From Haloarcula laminariae (GTDB lineage Archaea; Halobacteriota; Halobacteria; Halobacteriales; Haloarculaceae), in the NCBI RefSeq assembly GCF_025457605.1, contig NZ_JAMZFY010000001.1, positions 124,001 to 188,000 on the forward strand: a stretch of DNA of 64,000 bases, in the 5' to 3' direction. The notes below the pieces were generated by a model. The model ran no database searches and had not been told where the DNA came from. It worked only from the letters and a program-made list of their open reading frames with translations. This document shows positions 1 through 8,880 of this stretch, piece by piece (position 1 is the first letter of the stretch; every line of letters starts with the position of its first letter). The position numbers and the translations under genes were made by a program.

Positions 1-287
1 GACTTGCTATGGAGTGAAGCCATATTAAAAATATGCTCAGTCTTGGTAAGTGCTTTCTATAACACTGGCACATGTTGCATCAACTGTTACACTCGCAGAC
101 CTATTGAGGGAATTACTCTCTTTTGTCGGTCCTGGAATTATGTGGTCTGAGAACTAGCAGGTTACGTCCGAGTGACAATAGACTGTCGGCTATTGCCATT
201 CCAGGGGAACAAAGCTCCTCAAACTTACAATCGAGAATTAAAATCCATCATACTGGGAACAGAGCAGGTCCACCGCTGATTAGACAT

Positions 288-1094
288 CTACTGCTGATGA
301 CGGTGAATCTCATCGCGAACGATAGTCCGGATTTCCTGCTCAGGAAGACTCGTACCAGCTGGGATATTCGGTTCCTCGAGTGGCTCGAGTTCTTGGGCGG
401 CAGCTTTGAGCCGCTCGTCTTCAGCTTCGGCGTAGAAATAGAGGTCACGACGATCATCATACAGGGCCCGCAACGTTGACTCGGCAACGGGCGTTCCATC
501 AGCTGCCTCAGCGTACGTGTATCCTTGCCCGACCCTTTCGAGTGCCCGTCGAACAGTCAGGAATTCGTCGGTATTGACCTGGAGGTAGCCGTCTTCGACG
601 TCGAACCCGGCTGGAGGCCGTCCAGTCCATCGGCCGGCCTCTTTGGCTGCATCGATGCCGGACTGAATCCGGCGAAGCTTCTGTTTGTGCTCGATACGAG
701 CGAGGTCGCCCATGACCCCGGCAATGAGTTGGCTTACTGCTCTGTCGACGAGATCATCGTCGAGACTGATTTCGAGTCCGACTTCCATATCCCGAATTCC
801 GGTTTCTTGACTGAGACAGAATTCGAGAAATTCGTGGATTTCGCCGGCGCCAAGTCGGGAGAGGCGAGAGAGTTCGTGGACGATGACGATGTCCAGATTA
901 CCGTCTTCAATATCTGTCCGGAGCCGCTGGTACTCTTCACCGCGCTCGGTATCGGTTCCACTGATAATGTCCGCGTAGGTGTGAATCTCCGGCTCGTCGT
1001 ACGTGTCCTGGGCAAACTCTCGAAGTTCGCTGAGTTGACGGTGTGGGTCTTGGTCTGTTGTCGAGACACGGGCGTAGATCCCAATCACAGGCAT
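288..1094 (-). CDS. Serine recombinase / resolvase family protein
   Basis: A 268-aa protein with the N-terminal resolvase fold. The catalytic serine lies in YARVSTTDQ (about residue 11), and an arginine-rich LSRLSRLG segment follows near residue 75-85. The C-terminal part (about 185-230) looks like a helix-turn-helix (VAESTLRALYDD). Such enzymes cut and rejoin DNA through a phosphoserine intermediate, resolving plasmid multimers or moving elements. It is longer than a minimal resolvase core but lacks the very long C-terminus of large serine integrases. It stands alone, with a promoter-like AT-rich stretch upstream (1095-1160). Whether it serves this replicon or a lost element cannot be told. 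Family call is firm, role inferred. Confidence 0.9.
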   Translation of the reverse strand: MPVIGIYARVSTTDQDPHRQLSELREFAQDTYDEPEIHTYADIISGTDTERGEEYQRLRTDIEDGNLDIVIVHELSRLSRLGAGEIHEFLEFCLSQETGIRDMEVGLEISLDDDLVDRAVSQLIAGVMGDLARIEHKQKLRRIQSGIDAAKEAGRWTGRPPAGFDVEDGYLQVNTDEFLTVRRALERVGQGYTYAEAADGTPVAESTLRALYDDRRDLYFYAEAEDERLKAAAQELEPLEEPNIPAGTSLPEQEIRTIVRDEIHRHQQ

Positions 1095-1167
1095 ACTTTC
1101 TGCGGTGTCAATCCAGTGTATAAGTTATTCACCGGTGAATATACCCTAAAAGACTGCACCAGACACC

Positions 1168-1602
1168 CTACGGAGCTACTGGGGTATCACTGTCGGTGTC
1201 GAGCCCTTGAACCGGAACAGCGCCGGAGAACTCGAGCTCGTCGTACCAGACCGTCGGGCGCTTGGCTCGGCTTTCGTCTTCCAGTTCGATGAGGCCATAG
1301 TCGGCGAGTTCGTGTACGTTCTCAGTGACTTCCGGTGGATGACGATCGACGAGACGAGCGAGCTCTCGGATACTCGAAGGGTTGTGTTGGACGATGGCTT
1401 CGAGCAGTTCGAGATTTGTCGGCCCGAAGATGCGGCCGAAGGTTGTGAGACTCTCGATGCTCAGTCGGGATGGATTGGGATATACGCCGTCACCAGCGTC
1501 GATAGCCCCGAGCGTGTCTTCGAGGCTATTGCGTTCTGGACGAGTTCCAATCGTGATGCGAAGTGTTCGAGTCAGGAGTGGAAAGACCCCAGTGAATGTC
1601 AG
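1168..1602 (-). pseudogene. HVO_A0114-type DNA-binding protein lacking a start codon
   Basis: Reading the minus strand gives about 140 residues colinear with the neighbouring HVO_A0114-type protein. TLRITIGTRPE matches TLKVTVGERD at the N-terminus, and the winged-helix core reads GPTNLELLEAIVQHNPSSIR followed by ELARLVDRHPPEVTENVHEL. The frame ends at a TAG (1168-1170). Upstream it runs through the overlap with the gene ending at 1599 and meets stop codons without any ATG, GTG or TTG; only CTG codons (1573-1575, 1600-1602) are available. Either it initiates unusually, is translated by coupling, or has lost its start. It is the third copy of this family in the window. Confidence 0.6.
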
Positions 1603-2003
1603 GGCGCAGCAGCACCAATATTATCACTTGATCCAGCGAACGGGATATCGATTTCAAGCCCATCGTAGGTCAATAGCGGTTTCTTTGCCTGCCCGGAACC
1701 ACCTCCCTCGAATTCGATAACACCGATCGACTCGAGTTCAGTGAGATTCCGATGAACTTGTTTGTAGTCCCGGTCGACGAGTTCAGCGGCCTCGCGAATA
1801 CTTTCAGGACCGTGATCCGAGATCGACTCTAACAGTTCCAGATTCTTTGGGCTGAGGAGCCGACTGAGTTCGGTGTACGAGTCGAAGTTCAATACCGGTT
1901 GGACGTCTTCAAGATCCTGACCCTCCTGTGCAGCTTTGATACGACTGCGGGTACGCTGATCGAGACGGTCGCGTTCACCGACTGTGACTTTGAGCGTTGG
2001 CAT
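1599..2003 (-). CDS. HVO_A0114-family winged-helix DNA-binding protein (putative antitoxin/regulator)
   Basis: A 134-aa protein. Residues about 55-115 form a winged-helix core (LSPKNLELLESISDHGPESI, then REAAELVDRDYKQVHRNLTE), ending in a wing-like GVIEFEGGGSGQAKKPLLTY. It lies 30 bp downstream of a DUF6516 gene on the same strand, the same order as the pair at 22586-23336, so the two are probably co-transcribed and work together. In haloarchaea this pairing is usually read as toxin-antitoxin-like, with the winged-helix protein as repressor and antitoxin. The family assignment is strong by internal comparison; the antitoxin role is inference. Confidence 0.8.
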   Translation of the reverse strand: MPTLKVTVGERDRLDQRTRSRIKAAQEGQDLEDVQPVLNFDSYTELSRLLSPKNLELLESISDHGPESIREAAELVDRDYKQVHRNLTELESIGVIEFEGGGSGQAKKPLLTYDGLEIDIPFAGSSDNIGAAAP

Positions 2004-2033
2004 GTTGTGTTCCTCCTGGAGGCGTCCTACCGA

Positions 2034-2333
2034 TTACCAATTCCATGAGACCGGTGACAGTTCTTCGGCTTCTTGTTTGAACCGGTCGTACAGCGTGAGC
2101 ATCCCAGGGAACTCGATATATTCGACATCGGTCTGGGTGTGGCGCTCGTGTCCTTTCTGTCGTTCGTGAGCGTTGTCGTATCGGAGGATAGTATCGCCCC
2201 CAACTTCACCGAGATGCAGGCTGTAGTCCCAGCCACACGGGTACTTTTCATGGTCCGTTTGTCGGATGGTCACTGCAACAACGCAGCCGTCTTTCACATC
2301 CCGCCAGTCTTCGATTGTCGTGTAGGACGCCAT
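2034..2333 (-). CDS. DUF6516-type protein (putative toxin of a TA-like pair)
   Basis: A 99-aa protein clearly homologous to the one at 22586-22942. Shared blocks are VVAVTIRQTDHEKYPCGWDY versus IRVSVRRTDDNAYPSGWRY, ILRYDNAHERQKGHERH versus IRRYDNSHEDTKGHELH, and EFPGMLTLYDRF versus EFPGIEELYERF. The conserved RYDN-H-KGHE residues could be catalytic, but I know of no characterised activity. It is the first gene of a minus-strand unit with the winged-helix gene at 1599-2003. The start is the ATG at 2333; the next upstream region is AT-rich and promoter-like. Toxin function is inferred from the conserved pairing. Confidence 0.75.
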   Translation of the reverse strand: MASYTTIEDWRDVKDGCVVAVTIRQTDHEKYPCGWDYSLHLGEVGGDTILRYDNAHERQKGHERHTQTDVEYIEFPGMLTLYDRFKQEAEELSPVSWNW

Positions 2334-2700
2334 CCGCTAGCCTATGTTATCATCTCCATAGACATAAGCCTATGGAGGAAGACCCATAGGCGAGTGAGGG
2401 GGGATCTACTCCGGACTTTCTGCGGCGACAGCTCAATTGATAAACTGTCCGGGTTTTGAACGGCCCGTGAGAAGGACTACCTATCTACGGAAAACGATAC
2501 CCTTGATAGAATTGGGACACATCTGCTATCCTGATATCACGGATACATCAGGTACCCACTATTCGTTATAGCTCTGGAAAATTGCCCTATCTAATTCGAG
2601 GAATGTAGCTAAAACACGCTTAGACCGCTCACTGAGAGCGATAACAACAAAATAGTCACTATGTAAACGCTTACGTAGCCAGCTATAAGAATATGGCACA
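2334..2700. promoter_or_regulatory. Divergent intergenic region
   Basis: This 367-bp stretch separates the leftward DUF6516 unit from the rightward defence island. It is AT-rich, with several direct AT runs and a TATAAG about 15 bp before the ATG at 2701. I see no gene in it. Promoters for both directions are expected here, but I cannot place either start site. Confidence 0.4.
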
Positions 2701-3843
2701 ATGGGCGTCTTTGAGGTCGAACAAAGTTCATTCGACGACCTCGCAAGTTTCAACCACCACCTCGCAAGCAGCGCACGTGAGAACATTTCCAGCGACCTCT
2801 ATATTGTAGCCGGACTCTCACAGTTCTCCAAACAGGAATTCTTCGAGATACTCACCCAACGAGGGTACACAATCGAAGACCTCGGTGCAATTCAGAAGAT
2901 CAGTCGCACATATACGACCAGTGGCGACGCCCCGGACGACGCAATCCTGGAAGAAGAGCAAGAAGAAGCCGAAGAGGAAGACAATGGCAGCGAACGAATG
3001 GCCGAATTCTACCTCTACTACGACGAAGAGAGCGGTGTAACCCTATTCTACACTGACCAGCGAAAGACCAAGGAGATCAAATACACCGTGGCCAAGCTTC
3101 TAGATGGGGAGCGAGGTCTCCATTACCTGTACATAGGCCCTAGCCTGTTCAGGGACATAAGACGAGAAATCATCAGGAACGAGGAAATCGCTGAAATCAC
3201 AAAGTTCGTCGCTGACCGCTTAGAGGACAGTGACTACCCCTGCCGGATTCGGCCTGAAGTTGAGCGCACAATCCAGTACTACGGCGATGATGGCATCGAA
3301 GCACTCGAAGAGATGGAGGAGAACTACGGTGTCCGGCCCCGCAACATCACCTTCAACGTCCCAAACCAAGCTAAATTCCGCATCACACGCAAAGGTGTGT
3401 TCTCCCTCGGGCGTGGTGACCTGACCACACTCTTCGAATACGTCGAACTCTGCATCGAGAAAGCCCTCGAGATCAAGGAAGCATACGGCGAGTCAGAGTT
3501 CAAGATGCTCGCCACCACCGAGACGCTCAGCGTTCCGACTTCCGAGCCTGCATCGATTGAACTGAGTGGCCAGCTCGAATACAGCGAGGTTGAAAAGGTC
3601 AAATCGCGGATGAACGAGGAAGGCTACCTTCTGGTTGATTCCTTCCAACAGGAAGGGTCGCTATACTTCTCGTCGAAGGTGATGGACACCAAGAAAAAGA
3701 ACAAGTTCCGTATCAAGGCCAGTGAGGACGAGATTCGGGTGTTCCCACAGGAGACAGATGATAATCTTGGTTCCTTCCTTCGATTCCACGAATTCGTTCA
3801 GAGCAACATTGACCCAGATGCAAGTGTGGTAGTTGAGACGTAA
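2701..3843 (+). CDS. Unknown 380-aa protein, first gene of candidate defence island
   Basis: I do not recognise this protein. It has an N-terminal alpha/beta part (about 1-75), a highly acidic linker rich in E (about 80-100) and a long C-terminal part. That part holds two similar-looking segments: AKFRITRKGVFSL followed by a helix (about 225-260), and NKFRIKASEDEIRVF followed by a helix (about 335-375), so an internal duplication is likely. It has no signal peptide, membrane segment or zinc motif. The next gene starts 2 bp after its stop, so they are surely co-transcribed and probably functionally linked. Given the nucleases, helicase and methylase nearby, a role in target sensing or nuclease regulation is plausible but unproven. 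Confidence 0.75.
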   Translation: MGVFEVEQSSFDDLASFNHHLASSARENISSDLYIVAGLSQFSKQEFFEILTQRGYTIEDLGAIQKISRTYTTSGDAPDDAILEEEQEEAEEEDNGSERMAEFYLYYDEESGVTLFYTDQRKTKEIKYTVAKLLDGERGLHYLYIGPSLFRDIRREIIRNEEIAEITKFVADRLEDSDYPCRIRPEVERTIQYYGDDGIEALEEMEENYGVRPRNITFNVPNQAKFRITRKGVFSLGRGDLTTLFEYVELCIEKALEIKEAYGESEFKMLATTETLSVPTSEPASIELSGQLEYSEVEKVKSRMNEEGYLLVDSFQQEGSLYFSSKVMDTKKKNKFRIKASEDEIRVFPQETDDNLGSFLRFHEFVQSNIDPDASVVVET

Positions 3844-3845
3844 AC

Positions 3846-5009
3846 ATGTGCGACGAGGTCGCGCCTAGTGACGATGCCGCTGACATCTATTCGTATATTG
3901 AGGATCATCATCCTCGATGGCGCGACCGCAAGGAAGAAATCAAGCAAGAGAGTCTCGGTCAGACCGAAGATACCGAGAATATCATCAAAAAGCGAGTTGA
4001 GAAGGCAATCAAGACAGAGCAGAACCACGATGACCTTCTCGACTCAACCATCACGGCCTTCGGCCCCACATCGACCATCTTCGATGAGACAGGGTGGAAG
4101 CTGCTCGGAACTGAACCACTGTACGAGATTGACCCCGCGCTTCGGAACTCCGACGCTATTGTAGGGCATGATGACCGGGACACGATCGTTACTATCGAAT
4201 GCAAATCAGGCTTATCCTCCCCGAGAAACGCACTTGAACAGATTCGGGATGCCGGCGACATCATCCTAAATCACGCAGACCATCTAGAGAACAAGACCGG
4301 CGTCTCCTTCGAGAACGTTGAGCGTGTGTTGTGTGTTCCTGGTCAGAAAGCATGGCGTGCAATCGAAGCAATAGAGGCCGAAGAAAGTGAGGAAAGCCCG
4401 GATGAACCCATCTATCTGTGGAAGCTGAACCGCTTCCAAGACGAAACTCTCCAGCTCCACCAGCAGTTCGAAACTCGTTCCGAATCCGAATCAGTGCATG
4501 AGAGCCGTCTGGCGGAGATGCTTACCGGTGATGGAATCCGGATTGCAGACTGTCCATTGCTCACGCCATCGTTCTTCCCGGACTCACACCCGTTCACGGT
4601 CATGGAGCATACTTTCTCAGAGATTCTCTGGAATCGAACTGGTGAGGACAATGGGTCGATTCGAAACTTCACGCGCGCTGAAATTCACAACTTTATCAAC
4701 GACCAACAGAACGTTCCGCACTACGACACTGAGGTTGTAGCCGATATGCTAACCGAGGAATTGCTATCAAAGTTGTTGGACTTCGGTTTGATTGAGGAGG
4801 ATAACCCATCAGAGGAAGGAATGGGATCCAGTGTCGAACTCTACGGATACGATGAGGACAGCGTCTCGGGACAGAGTATGGACACGATTCTGGCCACCCT
4901 GAAGGAAGAATACCAGAGTGAGTTGATTGAGCGGAAGGCAGAGCGAGAAGCAATCAAGCAGACTGTAGAGGAGTTCCTTGACGACCAGAGTTCGTTCGAC
5001 GATTACTAA
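3846..5009 (+). CDS. PD-(D/E)XK nuclease-like protein of candidate defence island
   Basis: A 387-aa protein. The central part (about 95-135) reads NSDAIVGHDDRDTIVTIECK, matching the D...(13-14)...E-x-K arrangement of the PD-(D/E)XK nuclease fold, followed by a helix with a Q that may complete the site. The C-terminal 150 residues are helical and charged and may bind DNA or a partner. Its ATG follows the stop of the 380-aa gene by 2 bp, and the helicase gene begins 36 bp downstream. Such ECK-type domains occur in restriction proteins that cut unmodified DNA. The catalytic triad is visible; substrate and partners are inferred. Confidence 0.7.
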   Translation: MCDEVAPSDDAADIYSYIEDHHPRWRDRKEEIKQESLGQTEDTENIIKKRVEKAIKTEQNHDDLLDSTITAFGPTSTIFDETGWKLLGTEPLYEIDPALRNSDAIVGHDDRDTIVTIECKSGLSSPRNALEQIRDAGDIILNHADHLENKTGVSFENVERVLCVPGQKAWRAIEAIEAEESEESPDEPIYLWKLNRFQDETLQLHQQFETRSESESVHESRLAEMLTGDGIRIADCPLLTPSFFPDSHPFTVMEHTFSEILWNRTGEDNGSIRNFTRAEIHNFINDQQNVPHYDTEVVADMLTEELLSKLLDFGLIEEDNPSEEGMGSSVELYGYDEDSVSGQSMDTILATLKEEYQSELIERKAEREAIKQTVEEFLDDQSSFDDY

Positions 5010-5045
5010 CGAAGACGTTCAGGGGAGGCGAAGTTTTCAACACAC

Positions 5046-8000
5046 TTGGCAACCAGTGGTAACTATCTGATGTTATCACTGGATCCACTCGTCGACAATA
5101 CTGACGGCACACTCGAAGATGCATACCGAAAAGTCAGCCCCGAGTGTGAGGAGATACGCATCGCGACGGGCTACTTCTATCTCTCCGGGTTCAATCTCAT
5201 CAAGGAAGATTTAGCGAACCTACGTGACCCGGATGAGATGGCGTACGCTCCGCTACGGATTCTAATGGGTCGAAAAACAAATCGGGCTACAGCAGAGGAG
5301 ATCTCTGAAGGACAGACTCTCCGAGAACAGTTTACGGATGAATTGGAGAGTGACATCGAGAGCCTGAACAACGCCCAGCTGGAACGGCTCGACCGGTTGC
5401 GCGACTTCATTGCAAATGATTTAGTCGATATACGGGTCCGGAATCCCGAACAGGGCTATTTCCACGCCAAGGGGGTGTCTTTCCGTGGTGCCGTTGACGA
5501 CCCCGATATTCGAGAGGGCGAAACGGACCGCCGGGCAGCTGTAACCATCGTCGGTTCGTCAAACTTCTCTCAGAGTGGCCAGCGAAATAACGTCGAGCTC
5601 AATCTCACAAGTCAGGAACGCGGCGATGCCAGGGCCTTCGAAAAGTGGTACGACAACCAGTGGGCGAATGCAGAAGAATTCTCGGAGGAGATCGTACAAA
5701 TCATCGAGAATAGCAGCCGGTACAAGCAGTGGAAACAGAAGCAATCGGACGACAGCGACGACGAAGAACTCGGAACATATCTCGAGCCCTTCGAGATGTA
5801 CAAGCTGCTCGCCTATGACGAACTCAGCGGGAACGTAGGTACACGTGACAGCCCGCTCTACTACTTCCAGACGCTCGGGTATGAGAGTGCCAAGGAGAAA
5901 CTATCGCGGTACGATGGTTGTATCATTTCCGACTCAGTCGGTCTGGGGAAGTCGTTCATCGGGAGTGAGTTGCTCTACGACTACCGACAACGGGGCGACC
6001 GATGTCTCCTAGTCGTTCCGGCAAACCTGACCGAGCAGTGGGCCGATCTCTTGGAGAGCGCCACTGACGAAGACGGGGACCCGTTCTTCGGGCTCGAAGT
6101 CGATGAGACCCACCTCCGGGTAATGAGCATCAGTAAGTTCCAGAACCTCTCATACGAGGACGTTCAAGAACTCGACGACGCCTTCGACGTGGTGCTGATC
6201 GACGAGGCCCATCGATTCCGTAATTCGGGGAAGTGGAATCCGAACCCTGGGCACGACGACGCGTACCAGGGGACGCGTCGGCATGCTAATCTCCGCTTGC
6301 TCAGGGAGCAGACAATGATAATGCTGACCGCGACGCCGATTAACAACTCAGCAACGGACCTGAAGAACCTCATCAGTCTCTTTACCAGCCCAGAGGAGCT
6401 GATGAACAAGGCGTCACTCGACTTCGATGCCTTCGACCAGTATATCGAGAAATCGGAGCAGCGCAAGCGCATTGCGGCTGGGAAAGAGGAGGTGACTGAG
6501 GACGAAGAACAGGAACTGACCGAGCAGCTCCAGCGACACTCGACGGAGATTTCCGAGATTCTGAACGAGGTGATGGTCCTCCGGACTCGGAAGCACGTCA
6601 AGGAGACAATCAAGGAGGACGAGGAGTTCAAGATGGACTTCTCGCCACCGACACTCCACAAGGAGCAGTACAGTCTCCCGCCAGCGTACCAACCCATCTA
6701 TCGGATGCTCCCGGACGTGATGGATGCACTCCACCTCCCCCATATCACGATTCGCAATCCGCAGGCGGGTGGCACGCTGAAAGCGCTCTACAAACTCAAT
6801 CTACTGAAGCGGCTGGAGTCGTCAACGTATGCCTTCGTCCAGTCGATTCAAACACTCCACGAGAGCGAGCGGTCGTTGCTCGGATTTCTGGAAGGCCTAC
6901 CTGATGACGAAGATATCGAGGTACTTCGAGCCGTCCAGGATGACGAAGCCGCCACCACTATCGACGACTTTGTCGAGGGGGAGGATGCCGCCGAAGACCT
7001 GGAGCAAAATCTGGAAGAGTTCGGCTTCGATACGGGAGCTCTCCGATCTGACAGCGGTGACGACGACAGTGACCTCGAGCTGGCCGATGCGACGGTTGGT
7101 GAAGTAAAGCGGTACATCAGAGAGGACCTCACACTCATCGCATACTTTCTCTCGCGATTCATCGGACGCGTCGCCGAGGACGCTGGCGGCGTCGCGGATG
7201 CCGAGGTTGAGCTGGAGCGGTGGCTCGCAGACAATGGGGCAGCAGTCTTGCCTGAAGTCCCCGAGGAGGACCACAATCCAGTGCTCTATCGGAGTGAACT
7301 CGTTGACGCCGACACCCAAACGATGGACTTCTACGAGGCAGTCTTCGCACTCCGAGAGTTCCGGGACCCGAAGATTGACCGACTGGCGACGGTGCTCAAC
7401 GGGTACGAACAGAAGGTTCTCATCTTCACCCAGTACCGAGCGACGGCAGACTACGTCCATCGGACGCTCATCGAGGACCCAGAGTCCCCGCTCACGTCGG
7501 CTAACAGCGCTGTGGTGAAAGGCGGCGACGAAAACAAGCAGGACATCATCCGGCGCTTCGCACCCGACGCAGCGGGCTATCAACAGACGCTCGCGGAGAG
7601 TGACGAAACAGAACTCCAGTACGTTGTCGCCACCGACACACTGAGCGAGGGGGTCAACCTTCAGGACATCAGTGTCGTTGTCAACTACGACCTGCCGTGG
7701 AATCCCATGCGAATCGTCCAGCGGGTCGGGCGAATCGACCGCATCGGGTCGACGGCGGAAAAGTACGTTCACAACTTCTACCCCGACGGCGACATCGAGG
7801 CGGCGATCAAACTCTTGGAGCGTCTGCAGGCGAAGATCGACGACATCGCGCTCATCGTCGGCAAAGAGAACAATATTCTCGACCCCAACGAGGACGCCGT
7901 ACTGGAGCGGGCAGGCGTCGAGACGCAGAAAACTATCGGCGAACTCGAAGTTGAGGAGATTGAGGAGTCGCTACGGCAGTCTCGCGAGGTCGACGACTAC

Positions 8001-8870
8001 AACGAACTGGACGACACCTCGAAGAACCCCCTGCTCCGAAACGCGGGGAGCGACGAGAGTGCTGCCTTCGAGCGGTATCTGCTGAAGCAGGAGCTGAACG
8101 ACGACTTCGAACTCGACACTGATGATTTCGAGTTCGCCGAGGAGTATCTCGATGAGGCACCAGGAGAGCGTGAAATGCTATACACCAACGCTATCGGCCA
8201 CGAGTCCGGCCCACAACCAGGTGTGTTCGGACTCGCCCATCTCTGGTTCGAGGACGAAGACAGCGGTGAAGCCGAGCCCGCTCCGCTCGGTCGTGTCCGG
8301 CGGGCATTCTACTACAAACCGTTCGCTGGTGAAGTGAAAGAGCGCCCAGTTCGACATCTCGGAATCGAGCCGGGCACCAGCGGCGAACCTGTCGATGGGA
8401 ACACCGACTCCATATTATCGAACCGTGAGGACATCGAAGAGCACCTGGACAACCGGCTGGAATCAATCCGTGAAGGACAAGTCGGTGCTGCGTTCAAGCA
8501 GGGTGAAAAGTTCTCGAAGGAGCAGGAAACGATTCTGGACTTCTTGAGTGGTTATATTCTCCTGAATCACGACGACGAGACTGCTCCGGTAGACGACCAC
8601 GACACGCTGGGAGAGTGGGCTGCCGATTTACAGAAGCAGCTAAACGAGGTCAAACTCAAAAACACAGACGAGGATCGTATTCTACGGGAGACATTCCGAA
8701 ATCATCCTGAGTACGAATCTCTCCCTGAGTGGCCGCCTTCGGAGTTTCTTGCTGAGGTGGATGCGTTCCTTGAAGAGAACATCAAGACATCGTCCGAGTA
8801 TCAGGACACGCTCGTGGGAGAGAGTGCCGTTCAGGCCCGGCTACTCTGCTGGGGGATCATCGGAAAATAG
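5046..8870 (+). CDS. PLD-like/SNF2-family helicase
   Basis: A 1274-aa protein. The N-terminus carries a phospholipase-D-like nuclease fold: FHAKG near residue 138 and GSSNFSQSGQRNNVELN near 169-185. A superfamily-2 SNF2-type helicase follows: Walker A DSVGLGKSFIG (about 297-307), DEAH in LIDEAHRF (about 384), LTATPINN (about 427) and motif VI QRVGRIDRIGS (about 892). The long acidic C-terminus is unassigned. PLD-SNF2 proteins are recurrent in restriction-like defence loci, where they translocate on invader DNA. I chose the TTG at 5046 because a GGGGAGG lies 17 bp upstream; an in-frame ATG at 5070 is the alternative. It converges on the nuclease/methylase pair, ending 10 bp before it. Confidence 0.9.
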   Translation: MATSGNYLMLSLDPLVDNTDGTLEDAYRKVSPECEEIRIATGYFYLSGFNLIKEDLANLRDPDEMAYAPLRILMGRKTNRATAEEISEGQTLREQFTDELESDIESLNNAQLERLDRLRDFIANDLVDIRVRNPEQGYFHAKGVSFRGAVDDPDIREGETDRRAAVTIVGSSNFSQSGQRNNVELNLTSQERGDARAFEKWYDNQWANAEEFSEEIVQIIENSSRYKQWKQKQSDDSDDEELGTYLEPFEMYKLLAYDELSGNVGTRDSPLYYFQTLGYESAKEKLSRYDGCIISDSVGLGKSFIGSELLYDYRQRGDRCLLVVPANLTEQWADLLESATDEDGDPFFGLEVDETHLRVMSISKFQNLSYEDVQELDDAFDVVLIDEAHRFRNSGKWNPNPGHDDAYQGTRRHANLRLLREQTMIMLTATPINNSATDLKNLISLFTSPEELMNKASLDFDAFDQYIEKSEQRKRIAAGKEEVTEDEEQELTEQLQRHSTEISEILNEVMVLRTRKHVKETIKEDEEFKMDFSPPTLHKEQYSLPPAYQPIYRMLPDVMDALHLPHITIRNPQAGGTLKALYKLNLLKRLESSTYAFVQSIQTLHESERSLLGFLEGLPDDEDIEVLRAVQDDEAATTIDDFVEGEDAAEDLEQNLEEFGFDTGALRSDSGDDDSDLELADATVGEVKRYIREDLTLIAYFLSRFIGRVAEDAGGVADAEVELERWLADNGAAVLPEVPEEDHNPVLYRSELVDADTQTMDFYEAVFALREFRDPKIDRLATVLNGYEQKVLIFTQYRATADYVHRTLIEDPESPLTSANSAVVKGGDENKQDIIRRFAPDAAGYQQTLAESDETELQYVVATDTLSEGVNLQDISVVVNYDLPWNPMRIVQRVGRIDRIGSTAEKYVHNFYPDGDIEAAIKLLERLQAKIDDIALIVGKENNILDPNEDAVLERAGVETQKTIGELEVEEIEESLRQSREVDDYNELDDTSKNPLLRNAGSDESAAFERYLLKQELNDDFELDTDDFEFAEEYLDEAPGEREMLYTNAIGHESGPQPGVFGLAHLWFEDEDSGEAEPAPLGRVRRAFYYKPFAGEVKERPVRHLGIEPGTSGEPVDGNTDSILSNREDIEEHLDNRLESIREGQVGAAFKQGEKFSKEQETILDFLSGYILLNHDDETAPVDDHDTLGEWAADLQKQLNEVKLKNTDEDRILRETFRNHPEYESLPEWPPSEFLAEVDAFLEENIKTSSEYQDTLVGESAVQARLLCWGIIGK

Positions 8871-8880
8871 GTGACTTCTG

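Noticed and set aside
525-1292. 255-aa rightward gene
   Set aside because: Antisense to the serine recombinase, whose catalytic motifs are clear.
6897-7772. 291-aa leftward gene
   Set aside because: It lies wholly inside the helicase gene in the antisense frame and has no motif; high-GC shadow frame.
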